A stretch of DNA of 64,000 bases from Liolophura sinensis (taxonomy: Eukaryota; Mollusca; Polyplacophora; Chitonida; Chitonidae), in assembly GCF_032854445.1 (NCBI RefSeq), contig NC_088296.1, positions 12,686,706 through 12,750,705 of the forward strand, written 5' to 3'. The notes under the pieces are model-generated. The model had not been told where the DNA came from. It saw only the letters and a program-made list of their open reading frames with translations, and made no database searches. Position 1 is the first letter of the stretch, and the number at the start of each line of letters is the position of its first letter. The position numbers and the translations under genes are program-made. Positions 1 through 12,200 of the stretch are shown in pieces.

Positions 1-72
1 TTTTGTTCTAAATATTAATGAGCAAAGAATTAAATAAACTAACTAGTATATTTCATTATCGTGTGGTTGCAG

Positions 73-271
73 CACGACGCTACAGAACAGTGCGCCCCTT
101 TCAAGACGAATCGCCCAGATGCAAGTAACGGGAATTACATCATGTTTTCTAGCGCCAATCCAGGGAATATGGTCAACAACAACAAGTTTTCACCATGTAG
201 CCGAGACTATATAGCCAAAGTTATCAAGGTGGTTGTCAACAACCTGGAGAACAAACGGAACTGCTTCAAAC
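73..271 (+). CDS. ADAM10: ADAM10 exon: end of metalloprotease domain with Met-turn
   Basis: The exon follows an acceptor ending ttgcag at 72 and ends before donor gtaacc at 272, phase 1. It opens with His-Asp, the last zinc ligand and following Asp of the HExGHxxGSPHD motif whose first part must be in the preceding, unseen exon. NYIMF is the Met-turn. NNNKFSPCS and KRNCF match the family's conserved end of the catalytic domain. The stretch between these cysteines is a few residues longer than I recall for vertebrate ADAM10. Confidence 0.92.
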
Positions 272-3200
272 GTAACCATACCTTTTTTGATTTTTTCAAA
301 ACATTAATAATTTTATGCAGGTGTAATTGCTCCTGAAGTATATATTCCGAGAAAAACCAAAAAAATGGCTCTAGGAAATTCGAACTCACGATTTTTGGGC
401 GTCTAGCTCCAGGGTATCTACCGACTGAAATATCGAACCGCATGCCACGAGCCATTTGACCGGGCTGGCTATATTCTAATACCAAAATCAATCTGTTTTC
501 CAAAACAGTGTTATGTACTTCAATTTTGGTGTCTTCTTTATCTTTAACACAGCCAGTTCCTTTTTTTTTCTTTTGCGTTTTTGTGTTTTTGCACTCTAAC
601 TTTTATTGAAGACCACTTGTCTTCCACCAGTGTGGTGTGCACACCTTTACAACACGCATGGGAAAGTTCGTCATTAACTTGACAAACGTCGATAGTTTTC
701 CCCAGCACTATGGTTTCCTCAACACATTATTCTGACCTCCATTGTAAAAGTGAAAAACTATTCAGCATGGCATTAAATAACAATGAATCGTCATTCAGTC
801 AGTCAATTAAACACATCCACACCCAACCTTCATCCTTGTCTTCATCTTTTATGCTCACCCATTTATTAATCCATCCATCGTGCTTCCTGCCCATAGCTTC
901 AGACGTGGCCTACTGCGGTAACACGATCGTGGAGGAGGGGGAGGAGTGTGACTGTGGCTTTGAAGCGGACTGTAACGATGATTGCTGCACGGGCCGCTCT
1001 GAATCTGGCACAGGGGGCTGCACCCTCAAAACTGACTCCTCGGGGAGAAAGTACCAGTGCAGGTAACCCGCACACGTCTTCTTTGTGCCTTACCGGCACC
1101 TGGGAGGCTGTAGTTGCACGTCTTGTCCGTCAGCTTTCAGGACTTCTTACATAACGGTTCGTCTTACTACCACACCAAGTTGGAGCTTGATAATTTTTTT
1201 ACCTTTCAGTTTGTCATCTATTGGGTCTTGACAGCTTTGCGGACATTTTGCTAAGAAGACGTAGCGTGTTAAGTTCAATATTTTTTTACGTGGCTTCACC
1301 ATGACAACAAACGGTATATGTACACGTGCGTGAAAAAAATCTGGAGTGTGGCGTTAAGCACAGATCAAATAAATAAAGAAACCATATTCGTTATTATTTC
1401 ACCAAGTACGATATGATGGGATTAGGTTTCGGTATAATATTGTATAGCCGGAATGTTTCCTAAATATTGATTTTTTTTTTGATTGGTGTTTTACGCCGTA
1501 CTCAAGAATATTTTACTTATACGACGGCGGCCAGCATTATGGTGGGCGGAAACCGGGCACAGCCCGGGGGAAACCCACGACCATCCGCAGGTTGCTGGCA
1601 GACCTTCCCACATACGGCCGGAGAGGAGCCAGCATGAGCTGGACTTGAACTCACAGCGACCGCATTGGTGAGAGACTCCTGGGTCATTACGCTGCGCTAG
1701 CGCGCTAACCAACTGAGCCACGGAGGGCCCCTCCTAAATATTGAGTGGAAGACGCTATCGGACTAAATGTGTTTTCTTTCTGTCTGTTTAGGGGTCCCCG
1801 TGGCTCATGTGGTTAGCGCGCTAGCACAGCATAAGGACCCAGGAGTCTCTCACCGATGCGGTCGCTGTGAGTTCAAGTCCAGCTAATGCTGGCTTCATCT
1901 CCGGTCATATGTGGGAAGGTCTGACAGCAACCTGCGGATGGTCGTGAGTTTCCCACGGGCTCTGCCCGGTTTCCTCCCACCATAGTGCTGGCCGCCGTCG
2001 TATAAGTGAAATATTCTTGAGTACGACGTAAAACACCAATCAGATAAATAAATAATTTCTTTCTGTTTCAGTCCGTCTCAAGGTAGGTGTTGTACAAAGT
2101 CGTGTACTTTTGTTCCCCGAGATTCCCATCAGCTCTGTTCACCGGAAGAGGAATGTGCGCGAGCGGCCTACTGTAAATATCCTTTACCAAAGCACGTTTC
2201 TATACATTAAGAACATGTCTCCAGATGCGTTGAAACACAGTATTTATTACTGTACAGAAACAGTATTTATTACTGTACATAAACACAGTATTTATTACCG
2301 TGCAGAAAAGCAGAATTAGTTGCTATGCTTATAATGAGACACATCATTTATCGCTGCTGAGACACACTAGTTAGTCCTTGCCCGAGACTAAATCAATACT
2401 TTTCTTTAAAAGAAAAACAAAACATTTTTGTCTTTCCGTCAGCCGCAAGGCCTAGATCTGTCATCCACACAAGTCGAATCAGTTACACGGTTTCTTGTCC
2501 ATTATTATTTTGCGCCATACAATTTTCCGCAGTTAAGTAATGTACACGTATAACAACAAACCAGATCATACGTAACCTTCAGCCAGAGTCGAATAAAGCG
2601 GAAATAGCTGTAAACATTGTTGAAAATTCATATTTGAAGAAGGACAAATTCCCAACAGGTGCAACGCCCCCATAAAATGTCGATATCATCTTGGAGGCAG
2701 GTTTTTGATTTGACCATTGTCATATGTGAAAAGACAGGATGTCCAAAATTTGACTGACCGACCGACCAACAGCGAGACCAAAAAGAGCAATTTATACACC
2801 TGCTTGTGGCGGCTAAAGGACTCAGTTCAGTTTACTGTAAGGGATTAACTGAACCTTTTGTCATCTGATGTATACCAGTTTTTAGCTTAATTGTGGATGT
2901 TCAGCACGAGGAGTTAGTCGTTCACCTGTTTTCCTTGACCGTGTAGTACTGGAACTGCCGGCAGTTGTCCTGCCCCTGTCCTCGCTCAGGACAACCAGTT
3001 CTGCGATGACAACAGCCACGTTTGTGAGAAAGGGGTAAAGTATTTCTACTTTTAATGGGAAAGAAATATTAAAAAATAAATAAACATCAGTAGAATGACT
3101 GTTAAAATACTTTTTTTTCACTTAATTAAATACAGTCAAATGTTTGCATTGTAATGTGGGTCTCATGGACTATGCAGCTAATATATGTCGCCATCGAGTG

Positions 3201-6200
3201 AACATCGACTTTTCACTGTCCATCAAACAGGGATTTCATGTCAGGTTTGCTGTCCATGCACATATTACATGAGTAAAGGTCACCAAGGTCACACGAATTT
3301 TATTTAGGTGTGAACAAAGTGTAAAAATGTTATGTGACGTCACTAACGCCATACATTATAAATAATCATAACGGTTTCTCTGCATCTTAGTTCTTAGATT
3401 ATCCTTGTAACCTCGCATTCAAACTGAATTCTACTTTAATCATAGACCAGAGTTTTCCTTGGCTTATGCATGTAGATAACCTTTTAACAACCAATGAAAT
3501 TGTTCCTTTTAGCAATGCATCGGGTCTATCTGTAAGAGGATTGGCTGGGAGGAATGTTTCCTGACAGGTGATTGGAAGACACAGTCGGAGGAAATGTGCT
3601 ATGTCTCGTGCAAAGGTATTACAATCTCGCATCTATTATTTTTTCCTGTTTCAATCTGAGAAAGATCGGCATCTCAGTCATTGCAGCGTAATAACACTTG
3701 TTGAAAAGTTTTATGATTTTCCAACGGAAAAGTCCTAATGTCAAACTCATACTGGGTTCCTGTCTTTGCGTTTTATTTAACGGTAAGCGCAGTGAAACCT
3801 TGTCAGTTAGATGTAATTTCTTAGGAATCTAACACGACAGCGTTAATGGAGTTTGTTACAAAAATGGATTTCAAAGAAAGCACAAAACCGTATTACGTAA
3901 ATCATGTTTTGTCATATCTTTCCTTTTCCCGCCGCATTAGTATTTTAACATAGGCCTAAGCGGCATTTTACTTAAAATACAAGAATCATCACATTATTAA
4001 TTTTCTTCCTTTTTCCAGATCCCAATTCTGGCAATTGTGTGAGCTCAAATAATGCTACCTGGGTTGAACGATATCCAGCCTATAAACAGCTGCTGCAGGA
4101 TGTCGGGAACGGAACTGTGAAAGCCGTTCAGCTGCCACCTGGTGAGGAAATGAGGCAACACAGTTCAGGGAAAGATAATGCAGCTGAATGCATGAATTAC
4201 GTTTACGTTTGAAAAGTAACATAGAGGAAGATTTTTCTACAATCTCCTCAAACATTTCTCAGCTTGTTGGAGAGTAAGCTTTTGTGGATTATTTATTTAT
4301 TTAGGTAAGAGTGATTATTAAATCTGTGAAAAAAAATAGCAAAAACTAGCCTGGGTTTGACTTGAATACATTCACATATTATCTGATGTTAGAAACTGAT
4401 GATGTTTTTTTCAGTCTTGAGAGCCCATGTCATGCATATTTCGAATATGATTTTCACGGCTTTTTCTCATTTATTTACAGTGAATAAAATAAAAAACAAT
4501 TGAGGTTGAGTTTATTGAATAGGCTTAAGCACAGAGAGGTCACAGATTCATTTAAGCCTTTTAATCATAAATCAACTATTGTGTTTATAGATTAAACACA
4601 TGTGTAGATTTAGTACCACATGTCTAGTCTTGTTTAACTCTGTAATATAAGAACCATAAGGTGTTTAACGATAAAAAAGAATTGGTTATTTTTTAATTCG
4701 GAAATTTTCACGGCGTAAAACAACAATCAAAAAAAGAAAGAAAAAAAAGACTCCTACACTTTCTGACAGTTTCTAACGTTTATGCCTATTTCAGGTTCCC
4801 CGTGTCGTAATTATGACGGTTACTGTGACGTTTTCTACAAATGTCGTCAAATCGACACCGAGGGAGCGCTCAAAAGATTGCTAAAGTTTTTCGGCGCCTC
4901 AGGTCTAGCGGAAATAGAACAGTGGATACAGGTAATCCTACAAACACAAATGATTGGTCCATTCATGCTGATTCCGATTGGCTAGATAAGTAGGTTTCGG
5001 TGTATGTTTTATAGCATTAAGAGCTGTCTTCTGTGACACCATGATAGCTGATAACAAAAGCATAATCTATTCTTGCAAAAAACGTAATATTCTCTGAGTT
5101 TAATATATTAGTTTTTGATTAGAGATTTGATTCCTGATTAGAGTTTCAAAAACCCATATCTCGTTTTGCTTTCATGTAGCCATCCCTCATATAGCCTCAG
5201 GCCACAAATTAGCCAAATGACAGGGACAGGGTGCAAACATGGGGGCAGTTTGACAACACCTCTGCTGTCTGTCTTAACATTATCGGGACAGGATGTAGCA
5301 TGTTACTAAAGAAGTAGCAAACCCGGGTGGTATAGTTTACATCCATATAAAGTAAGGAAAAGTGCCACTGACAAAGGAACTGGGGCGGTCAGGCAGAGAG
5401 GTACGATAAGAAAGTTTCAAAATCACAGCACAATTCTGTAAATTTCCGAGTCACAAGTATAAAACTTGATCGAAGCACCCAGAAAAGTTTTATGGCCATG
5501 AAATAGGTGGTTGCCTAGTAATAACCCGCCAAAACTGTATTCTCGATCAAAAACGCCAAATTTTCGTTCAAACGAGGCATTATGTCTTTAATTTACAGAA
5601 TGAAGATCAACGTTAGCAATAAAAATATTTTTACTGAGACTTTCATGGATATGTATTTTTATACGTGCTGTCAAAGTTCTGTTTTGATTAAAGATTGTCT
5701 TCATATGTAAAACATAAACTTTATAACGCGATCAGTTTTGTCATGTTTTAGCAAGTTTAAAATCGGTATTTCTGCATAGTCTGTCAGGCATCCTTCATAG
5801 TTCATCGAACTAACGAACTCAACGTGGAGAAAAGGTAACGCCTCAAGGAAGAGTTCGAATCTTTGTGGGGGGTTTTTTCTTTGGAAACACTTTTGTGTTA
5901 GTAAAGCCGTCTTGCATTAAATAAGGGTTATCATGAATTAGACTGGATACTTGTTACGCTATGGTATAGTATAGCATGGAAGTTACATTTCTTATATATT
6001 TATTTAGTTGACTGATGCATAACTGCGTGCTCAAGAATTGTTCACAAAGTTACATTTGTGGTGCAGAGATTTTCCCTACTCTACAGTGTCTAATGCAAAA
6101 AAACAACAACTTTATTTCACTGCGACCGGAGAAGGCTACCAATTTTTCATTTTATGACCCATACATGACTTTAATACTTGCTTGGTAGTTTTGTAAGTCG

Positions 6201-9200
6201 CATGCTTGTCATATAACAGGAAAAGAAGAGTAAATGAGAATGAATTTACGAGTGTGTCAGCAGCTGTCACTCAGAGGTATAGTCAAATTCGCTTCTTCAG
6301 ATACACTTGGGCCGATTCCCCGCTTTAATGTTACTCCAGGTATCTTTCAGAGTTTGTCACAGTTGCATAGTGAGTGACTAACTCGCTCAGTTAATCAATA
6401 AAATTCTTCAATCCATTAAACAGTGAGTCTCCATTTTTGTTCTCAGCAATACTGGTGGGCTGTTCTGTTGATGTGTGTGGGACTCATTGCCTTCATGGCA
6501 GTATTTATCAAAGTGTGTTCCTACAGCACGCCGACTTACCCACCGGGCCGGAAACCCCGCCGTCAGCAAAAAGAGATCCGTGATGTTAATCCACTTCACG
6601 ACGCGGTACGTATCTTTTTTCTTTCAACGATTTTTTTTTTGCTAAACGCTGCTTTCACTTTTTTTTTTGGATTAGGGTATTGGTGCCTGTCAGACGATCA
6701 ATCGACAGTTTCAGCGTAATTTCCTGAACGCTCGCTATGCATAGAATCCACAATATGGGTGAATCCATAGATATTTTGCAAGACAGCTCGTTTTAGGGTC
6801 TTCTGATTCATTTGGACATGCGGAAAATGTCCATTTTTTGTTTTATTTTCAACAGCTTGTTATGTGACTAGCAAATGACATCTCTGCCGGCGGATCGATG
6901 CTCTCAGTGACTTATTTTGTTCCAGAAGTGCCTTATCCTGGAGACTCACCTTTTGCCCTTGCCTTGTTAACAATTTGCCTGATCCGCTCCGTTCGTTTTA
7001 AGGTGTTTCGGTTTGATATCTCTGATTCCTGTGCTTAGCATCTGCTCTTCACAATGAGCATCCGAGAAAGGGATCAGATGTTAAGCATACGCATAAGGGA
7101 CGTCAGACGAATCCCTTAGTCATTAATGAAATGATTTCAACAAACATAATATTACTTCTATGAGGGAGCGTTTTGGTCAGACGGGCATTGATTTGAGGTT
7201 CGAAAATGCTGGTGTGAGAGTAAAAACAACATGACGAAAGCTCCAGTCAGTTAGTTGAAGCGTGGTTTGCTACATTTTATTATCTGAGGGATTTTGTGAC
7301 GGAGGTTTTGTGATAGATGATTTCTCTTTTTTCAAAGAAATGATTAAATGGAAAAGCTTCATGGAATGGATAGTTTGTATTGTCTTACCTGCAATTGTCG
7401 TTTTTTTTTCATTTCGTTTTTTTTCTTCAACTGTAACGAAGTATAGAAAATATAGTAGTTTATGCTGCGTTTGGTAACCGTCGTAAACGCCATTAGTGTC
7501 GTGAATTTGGTCGAAGGAACAAGCCGGAATCATACCCACAGCGAGTAGCTTATTACTGTTGTTGTTATCACAGAGGCATCGAGGACATGCATGGACAGAG
7601 CATGAGAAGGTTTATAAATAGTTAGCCGACATCTTAGTATACTTTTCATGGGCCTGTTCCTCGTCCGCCATTTTTGCTGAACTTTCTAAGGTGAAGGTCA
7701 CAAACTTGATCCTTCTGATAACTTTCGTATTCACAAATGGTATTTACAAATCGTGAGTTCGAAAGACGGAATTCACATGTTGTGAACTCGAAAACACGAC
7801 TGGCAGGCGTGCTACCAAATGCAGCATAAGTATGTGTTTTTTTTTTACATTTAAAGCTGTAGAGATAAGATATTCTTCTCTTACTGTCTTTGTTTAGTCG
7901 GTTATCACTAAAATGAACAACTTACAGGGGCGATATAATTCAGTCATATGATGACCAGACAATGCCCAAAAATTCCAGAACTTTTTAAAATTCTCAAATA
8001 CTTCAATTTAGTTTTCCTCCCGTGAAAATGTTAGATGTATTGAACTCCAAGGTATTCGTATACACGAGTAGTATATGACTGTCGTCTTCACGCTTAGATT
8101 CCCCCACCAGTACATCAGTTCGACATTTGTTTATACTGATCTTTTTTGCATTCTGTCTACCTCCGCCTCCCGCCTTTACGACTGTTTGTGTATAATATAA
8201 ATATGTACCCAGATCTCACTTTTCTATACTGGTCTATATTTGTGTTCTTTTGACTCTTTTTTCATCACCAACTTTGGTTATGACTTCAGATTATTATAAC
8301 AAATGACTTCACCCAGAGGATTTCATTTTTTCTTACCGTATTTAATATCTAAAAAAGCACAAACAATCCATTTCATTCACCGTCTCCTGTTTTCACCTTG
8401 TTCTCGCCACGATATGGCTGGAATATTGCCGATGTGGCGTTAAGCCATAATCATTCATTCATTCATTCCATTTCATTCTATAAAAAGAGTTACTCTTTTT
8501 AAGTAATAAATGAATTGATTCCATAGTACTTTGTAAAAAGTACAAATTTGTGATAAGTCATGTTTGTTGCTATTTCTTAGTTACCCTGGGTGAAATCTAT
8601 ATCTGTTATACTTCGCGTTTGGTTTCTTTGCAGCGTATATTAACAATTATAACATTTAACTATCACGAAATACATGTCTGCTTTGATATAACTTGTCCAA
8701 GTCCCTAGCTTAAACCTCTAATTATTCCATTGTAAAATGAGAGCAATGGTACCATCACTCATTCATGTTTGTACGTGATAACTAATCATACAGAGCAAAA
8801 TAGCATTGGTCCCAGAGGATCGCCTTGTCTTACTACCTTTATCAGCTTTTGTGCGTTGCATTTTATTTCTCATAGAACTACGCTCGTCGGCGCAATCCAC
8901 AGATTTTCCACACATCCAGTGAATGCTGATGATTATCCCGTAAGATTATATGTTGTTGTTGGTCGGATGAATGCTCCATATGTTTAATTTCCATAGCTTT
9001 TAATATACGCAGTTAAGGCAACACTCTGAACGTTGAGAAACCACAAGATGACAATTATAGCACGTGTTTGCAGTAAATGTACGATCCATGGCTTTTGTTT
9101 AACGCCGACTTGATTATATAACGGGATCGTCCCCACGATGTGGCTGCAAAATTGCCGATGTGGCGTTAAGCGATAATCATTCATTATAACAGGATCGAGA

Positions 9201-12200
9201 GCTTGGATTATATTGCCCTCTGAAATACCTCTGACAACGATGGAAATAGTCCTGGAAACTTTTGCGGTTTATTTACACTTAAATTGGAAACCTAAATTAT
9301 GACCATATGCGTTTGATCAAAAAAAACTTACAGTTGTCGCCTTTTCACCTAATTGGGTAAAACGGAGTTAAACATTTAGTACGTAAATTGGAAAATACTT
9401 GTGACGCTGTAGAGTGAAAACATTTCACTCCATTTAAACATTAAAATTGAAAACAATATAAGTGATTGTTGTTTTGGACACAGTTTTAAGTGCATTTTCA
9501 GTTTGCCCTTATCTCATATTTGGCTATTTTTCACATTAGTTGATTTTTACCTCCAACAAACGATAAATTTCACACCATTAATTCCCATATGCAGTGCTAT
9601 CAACCTCCGCTTCTTTTCATAGAATCCTAACAGCAATGTCATAACGCTAAGTTCTTAAACACCGAATACATGAACTTAACATTGTAAAGCCAAACGTATA
9701 TCCCAAAGATACGCTGTTCGAATTATAACGGCATTGTTTCTTGCTTTTAACGTTTTAGAGTGTTGCCACTGTAAGAAGTCAGCGCTATTCGCCTAAACAC
9801 ACATAGTAGCCTTTATACAATTTCACCATCTGCTTTACTGAGCACTAACAGTATGACAAAACGTGGAATTACTTTGTGGAATTCAACGTTTTCTGAAAAT
9901 GTATGACGTCTTTCAACGTGGAGGCATTTGGGTTATTTTGACAACCATTCAAAGTCAAATATAGTCCTTGGAAGCTTCAGTTGAAAGAAAAGTGCTATTG
10001 CGTGACGTGTTGCTAAACTGATAACATAAGATATCTAATGACTGGCATTTAAACCCATTAACAATATCAGAACGATTTTGGAAGGCTAGACCTACGAAAT
10101 AACAAGCCCCACCTCCATGATTACAAAAACTCAGTTTGTGGCAAAGCTTCTCTTGAGCCAGCAAGACTAGCTAGACAAAGCCTGAAACCATAGCGGACTG
10201 ATAACAGACTTAGACTGACGTAGTGATATTTGCAGACACTTGCTTACATAACCATAACGTTTTGTCATATGCAATAGTGCCATTTGTAAACACTATAGTG
10301 CTTCACTGCCATGTTAAGAATTAGCACTTTTCTGTTGTAGTGCTGGAAGTTTTAGAATTAACTGCGCTTGTATTTACTTTTAGTTTGGCTTAGTCTTTGT
10401 GGCTTAGTCTCTGTGCCAAAAGTTTCGCTGATATTCTTTTATTCATATCAACTGCATTTGTTATCACCAAATCTTAACCCTGTGTTCACTTGCCTGTAGC
10501 TCTCTGTACCGAAGCATTAATTCGCTACAGGCCTTTGTGCTTGGTTACATACTGTATGATTTAATCACCTGCCATTTAACATTATTTGACACTGACTTTC
10601 ACAAATTTCAGCGCACTCCATTACGGAATGAATGGCAAAGTAAGTTACGCCATGATCGGTCAGCCCTATAAAAACCTTCCCTAGGCAGGTAATCGAACAC
10701 GGACTTCGCCTTAATATGTCGAACACATACATACATACATATCTAGCATTTAATAAACTAGCTTGGCTTACCTATGGCTTCCAATCTTTGAAATGAGTCT
10801 TATTTTGTTGAAAAAAATAACATGTCTCAAAATAAAACTAAACGCCAAACCCTTTGTTTACGTCTGGACTTTGAAGTGAAATGCTAAAGAGGTAACACAC
10901 TTCTGTCTTTCTCACCTTTAATACTTCACCTAAGAAAACAAAAATATCTGGTTCCTCTTGCCACTTAACACTTTCAATTCAGTAATGAGTTATGAACACC
11001 TTTGTCATGTCGTCGTGTAAAACTTGTTTCAGATATTATTCGTTGAAATAAATGAGAAAACCCTGCATCCTTTTCTAGGCCACGTTCAATGGCGGCTAGC
11101 GAGATTACGCGAGATTGTAAATACACTTGAACATAGTTTCCGACACTGACCCGAAACGCCTTCAGACTGCATCTCATTTTCCATTTATTTACACGATAAC
11201 GCTCAGTGCCGCTAAGCTGCCCCGAAACCCACAAGCTCTAAACCTTCTTATCCTCTTGTTGATAGTCAGGTGAGACGTTACTGGTGGAAATTCCACCTTG
11301 TGATACACGCTGTCAAGTACAAGAGAGGTTTGGAACAGTGACGCAGACTTAAAAGCCTATCCTATAAAAGCCAGGGATCGGAAAAATTTAAAAGTGTCGG
11401 GCCTAAACATCTTTAAAAAAATACATTCGCCCACTGTCCAAATAGCGCACTCGCGCTATCTCGCTTCCCGCCAGAGAATACCAATATGGCGATTATGGCT
11501 TTGGTATCTGAACCCTCCGCTCAGTCCTGACTTTAGCTCTGGCAGAATATCTTGTGGTGTATAAGTAGTTTTGCAAACATTATTTTTGGGTGCCTCTGTT
11601 TTTACTATGGTTTAGGAACTACCCTACATTGGCTTTGGTAATTCTCTTTAGGTTAGAATGGGATCGAGTTATAATCAGTGACAGTCGTTCGGATTCCGTA
11701 TAACTGGACTTTAGCATAACGGTTTTTATACATGTTTTTTTACATATAGAGCTGCGAGATTACCGATGATGGGCTGGGATAAAGCCGAATTACATCGCTC
11801 CAACACTGGATACCACAATTTCATTAGTGTATTAAAGCACATTTCCATATCTGTCTGCTAATTTGAAATTGTCCCGTAACTTGGATAATGGATGCTCGTT
11901 ATACCATATTGCTCAAAATGAAGGAAGTGCTTTGTTGATTTCATGTTGGTAGAATTGCTCTACTGTTGGAATGGCATCCTGCTAGGGGAATAAGAGGACC
12001 ATAGTTCTCACTGAAAATTCCTCACCAGCAATTGACGACACTGGATTTTTTTATTTGTACATATGCACCTTTCTTATCTTATCCAGTCGCCTTCAAAACT
12101 ACATTATCAGACCTAACATCTTCTTGATGCTCCTGTCTCAAAGGATTAGCACTCCCCCACTTCAAAAACGATGATTTAACTAAAAAAATAGCATTTATAT

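Larger units (their letters stand above)
2173..4794 (+). other. ADAM10 introns between 2173 and 4794
   Basis: Four introns (2173-2946, 3035-3512, 3616-4018, 4142-4794) separated by the exons listed. Apart from the short tandem repeat at 2231-2310, no repeat family was recognised. The region around 4142-4794 is A+T-rich with homopolymer A before the next acceptor. Confidence 0.7.

Noticed and set aside
710-902. Upstream extension of the disintegrin exon to an ATG at 710
   Set aside because: The frame is open by chance; the acceptor at 901-902 and the phase match with the exon ending at 271 show this part is intron.
1800-1880. tRNA gene in the SINE head
   Set aside because: The A- and B-box-like parts are present but the cloverleaf is diverged and continues straight into the SINE body; the same unit recurs across the window.
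7030-7090. Small inverted repeat (gcttagcatctg and cagatgttaagc)
   Set aside because: A 12-16-base imperfect palindrome in a 7 kb intron is expected by chance or is a minor remnant; no element ends were found.
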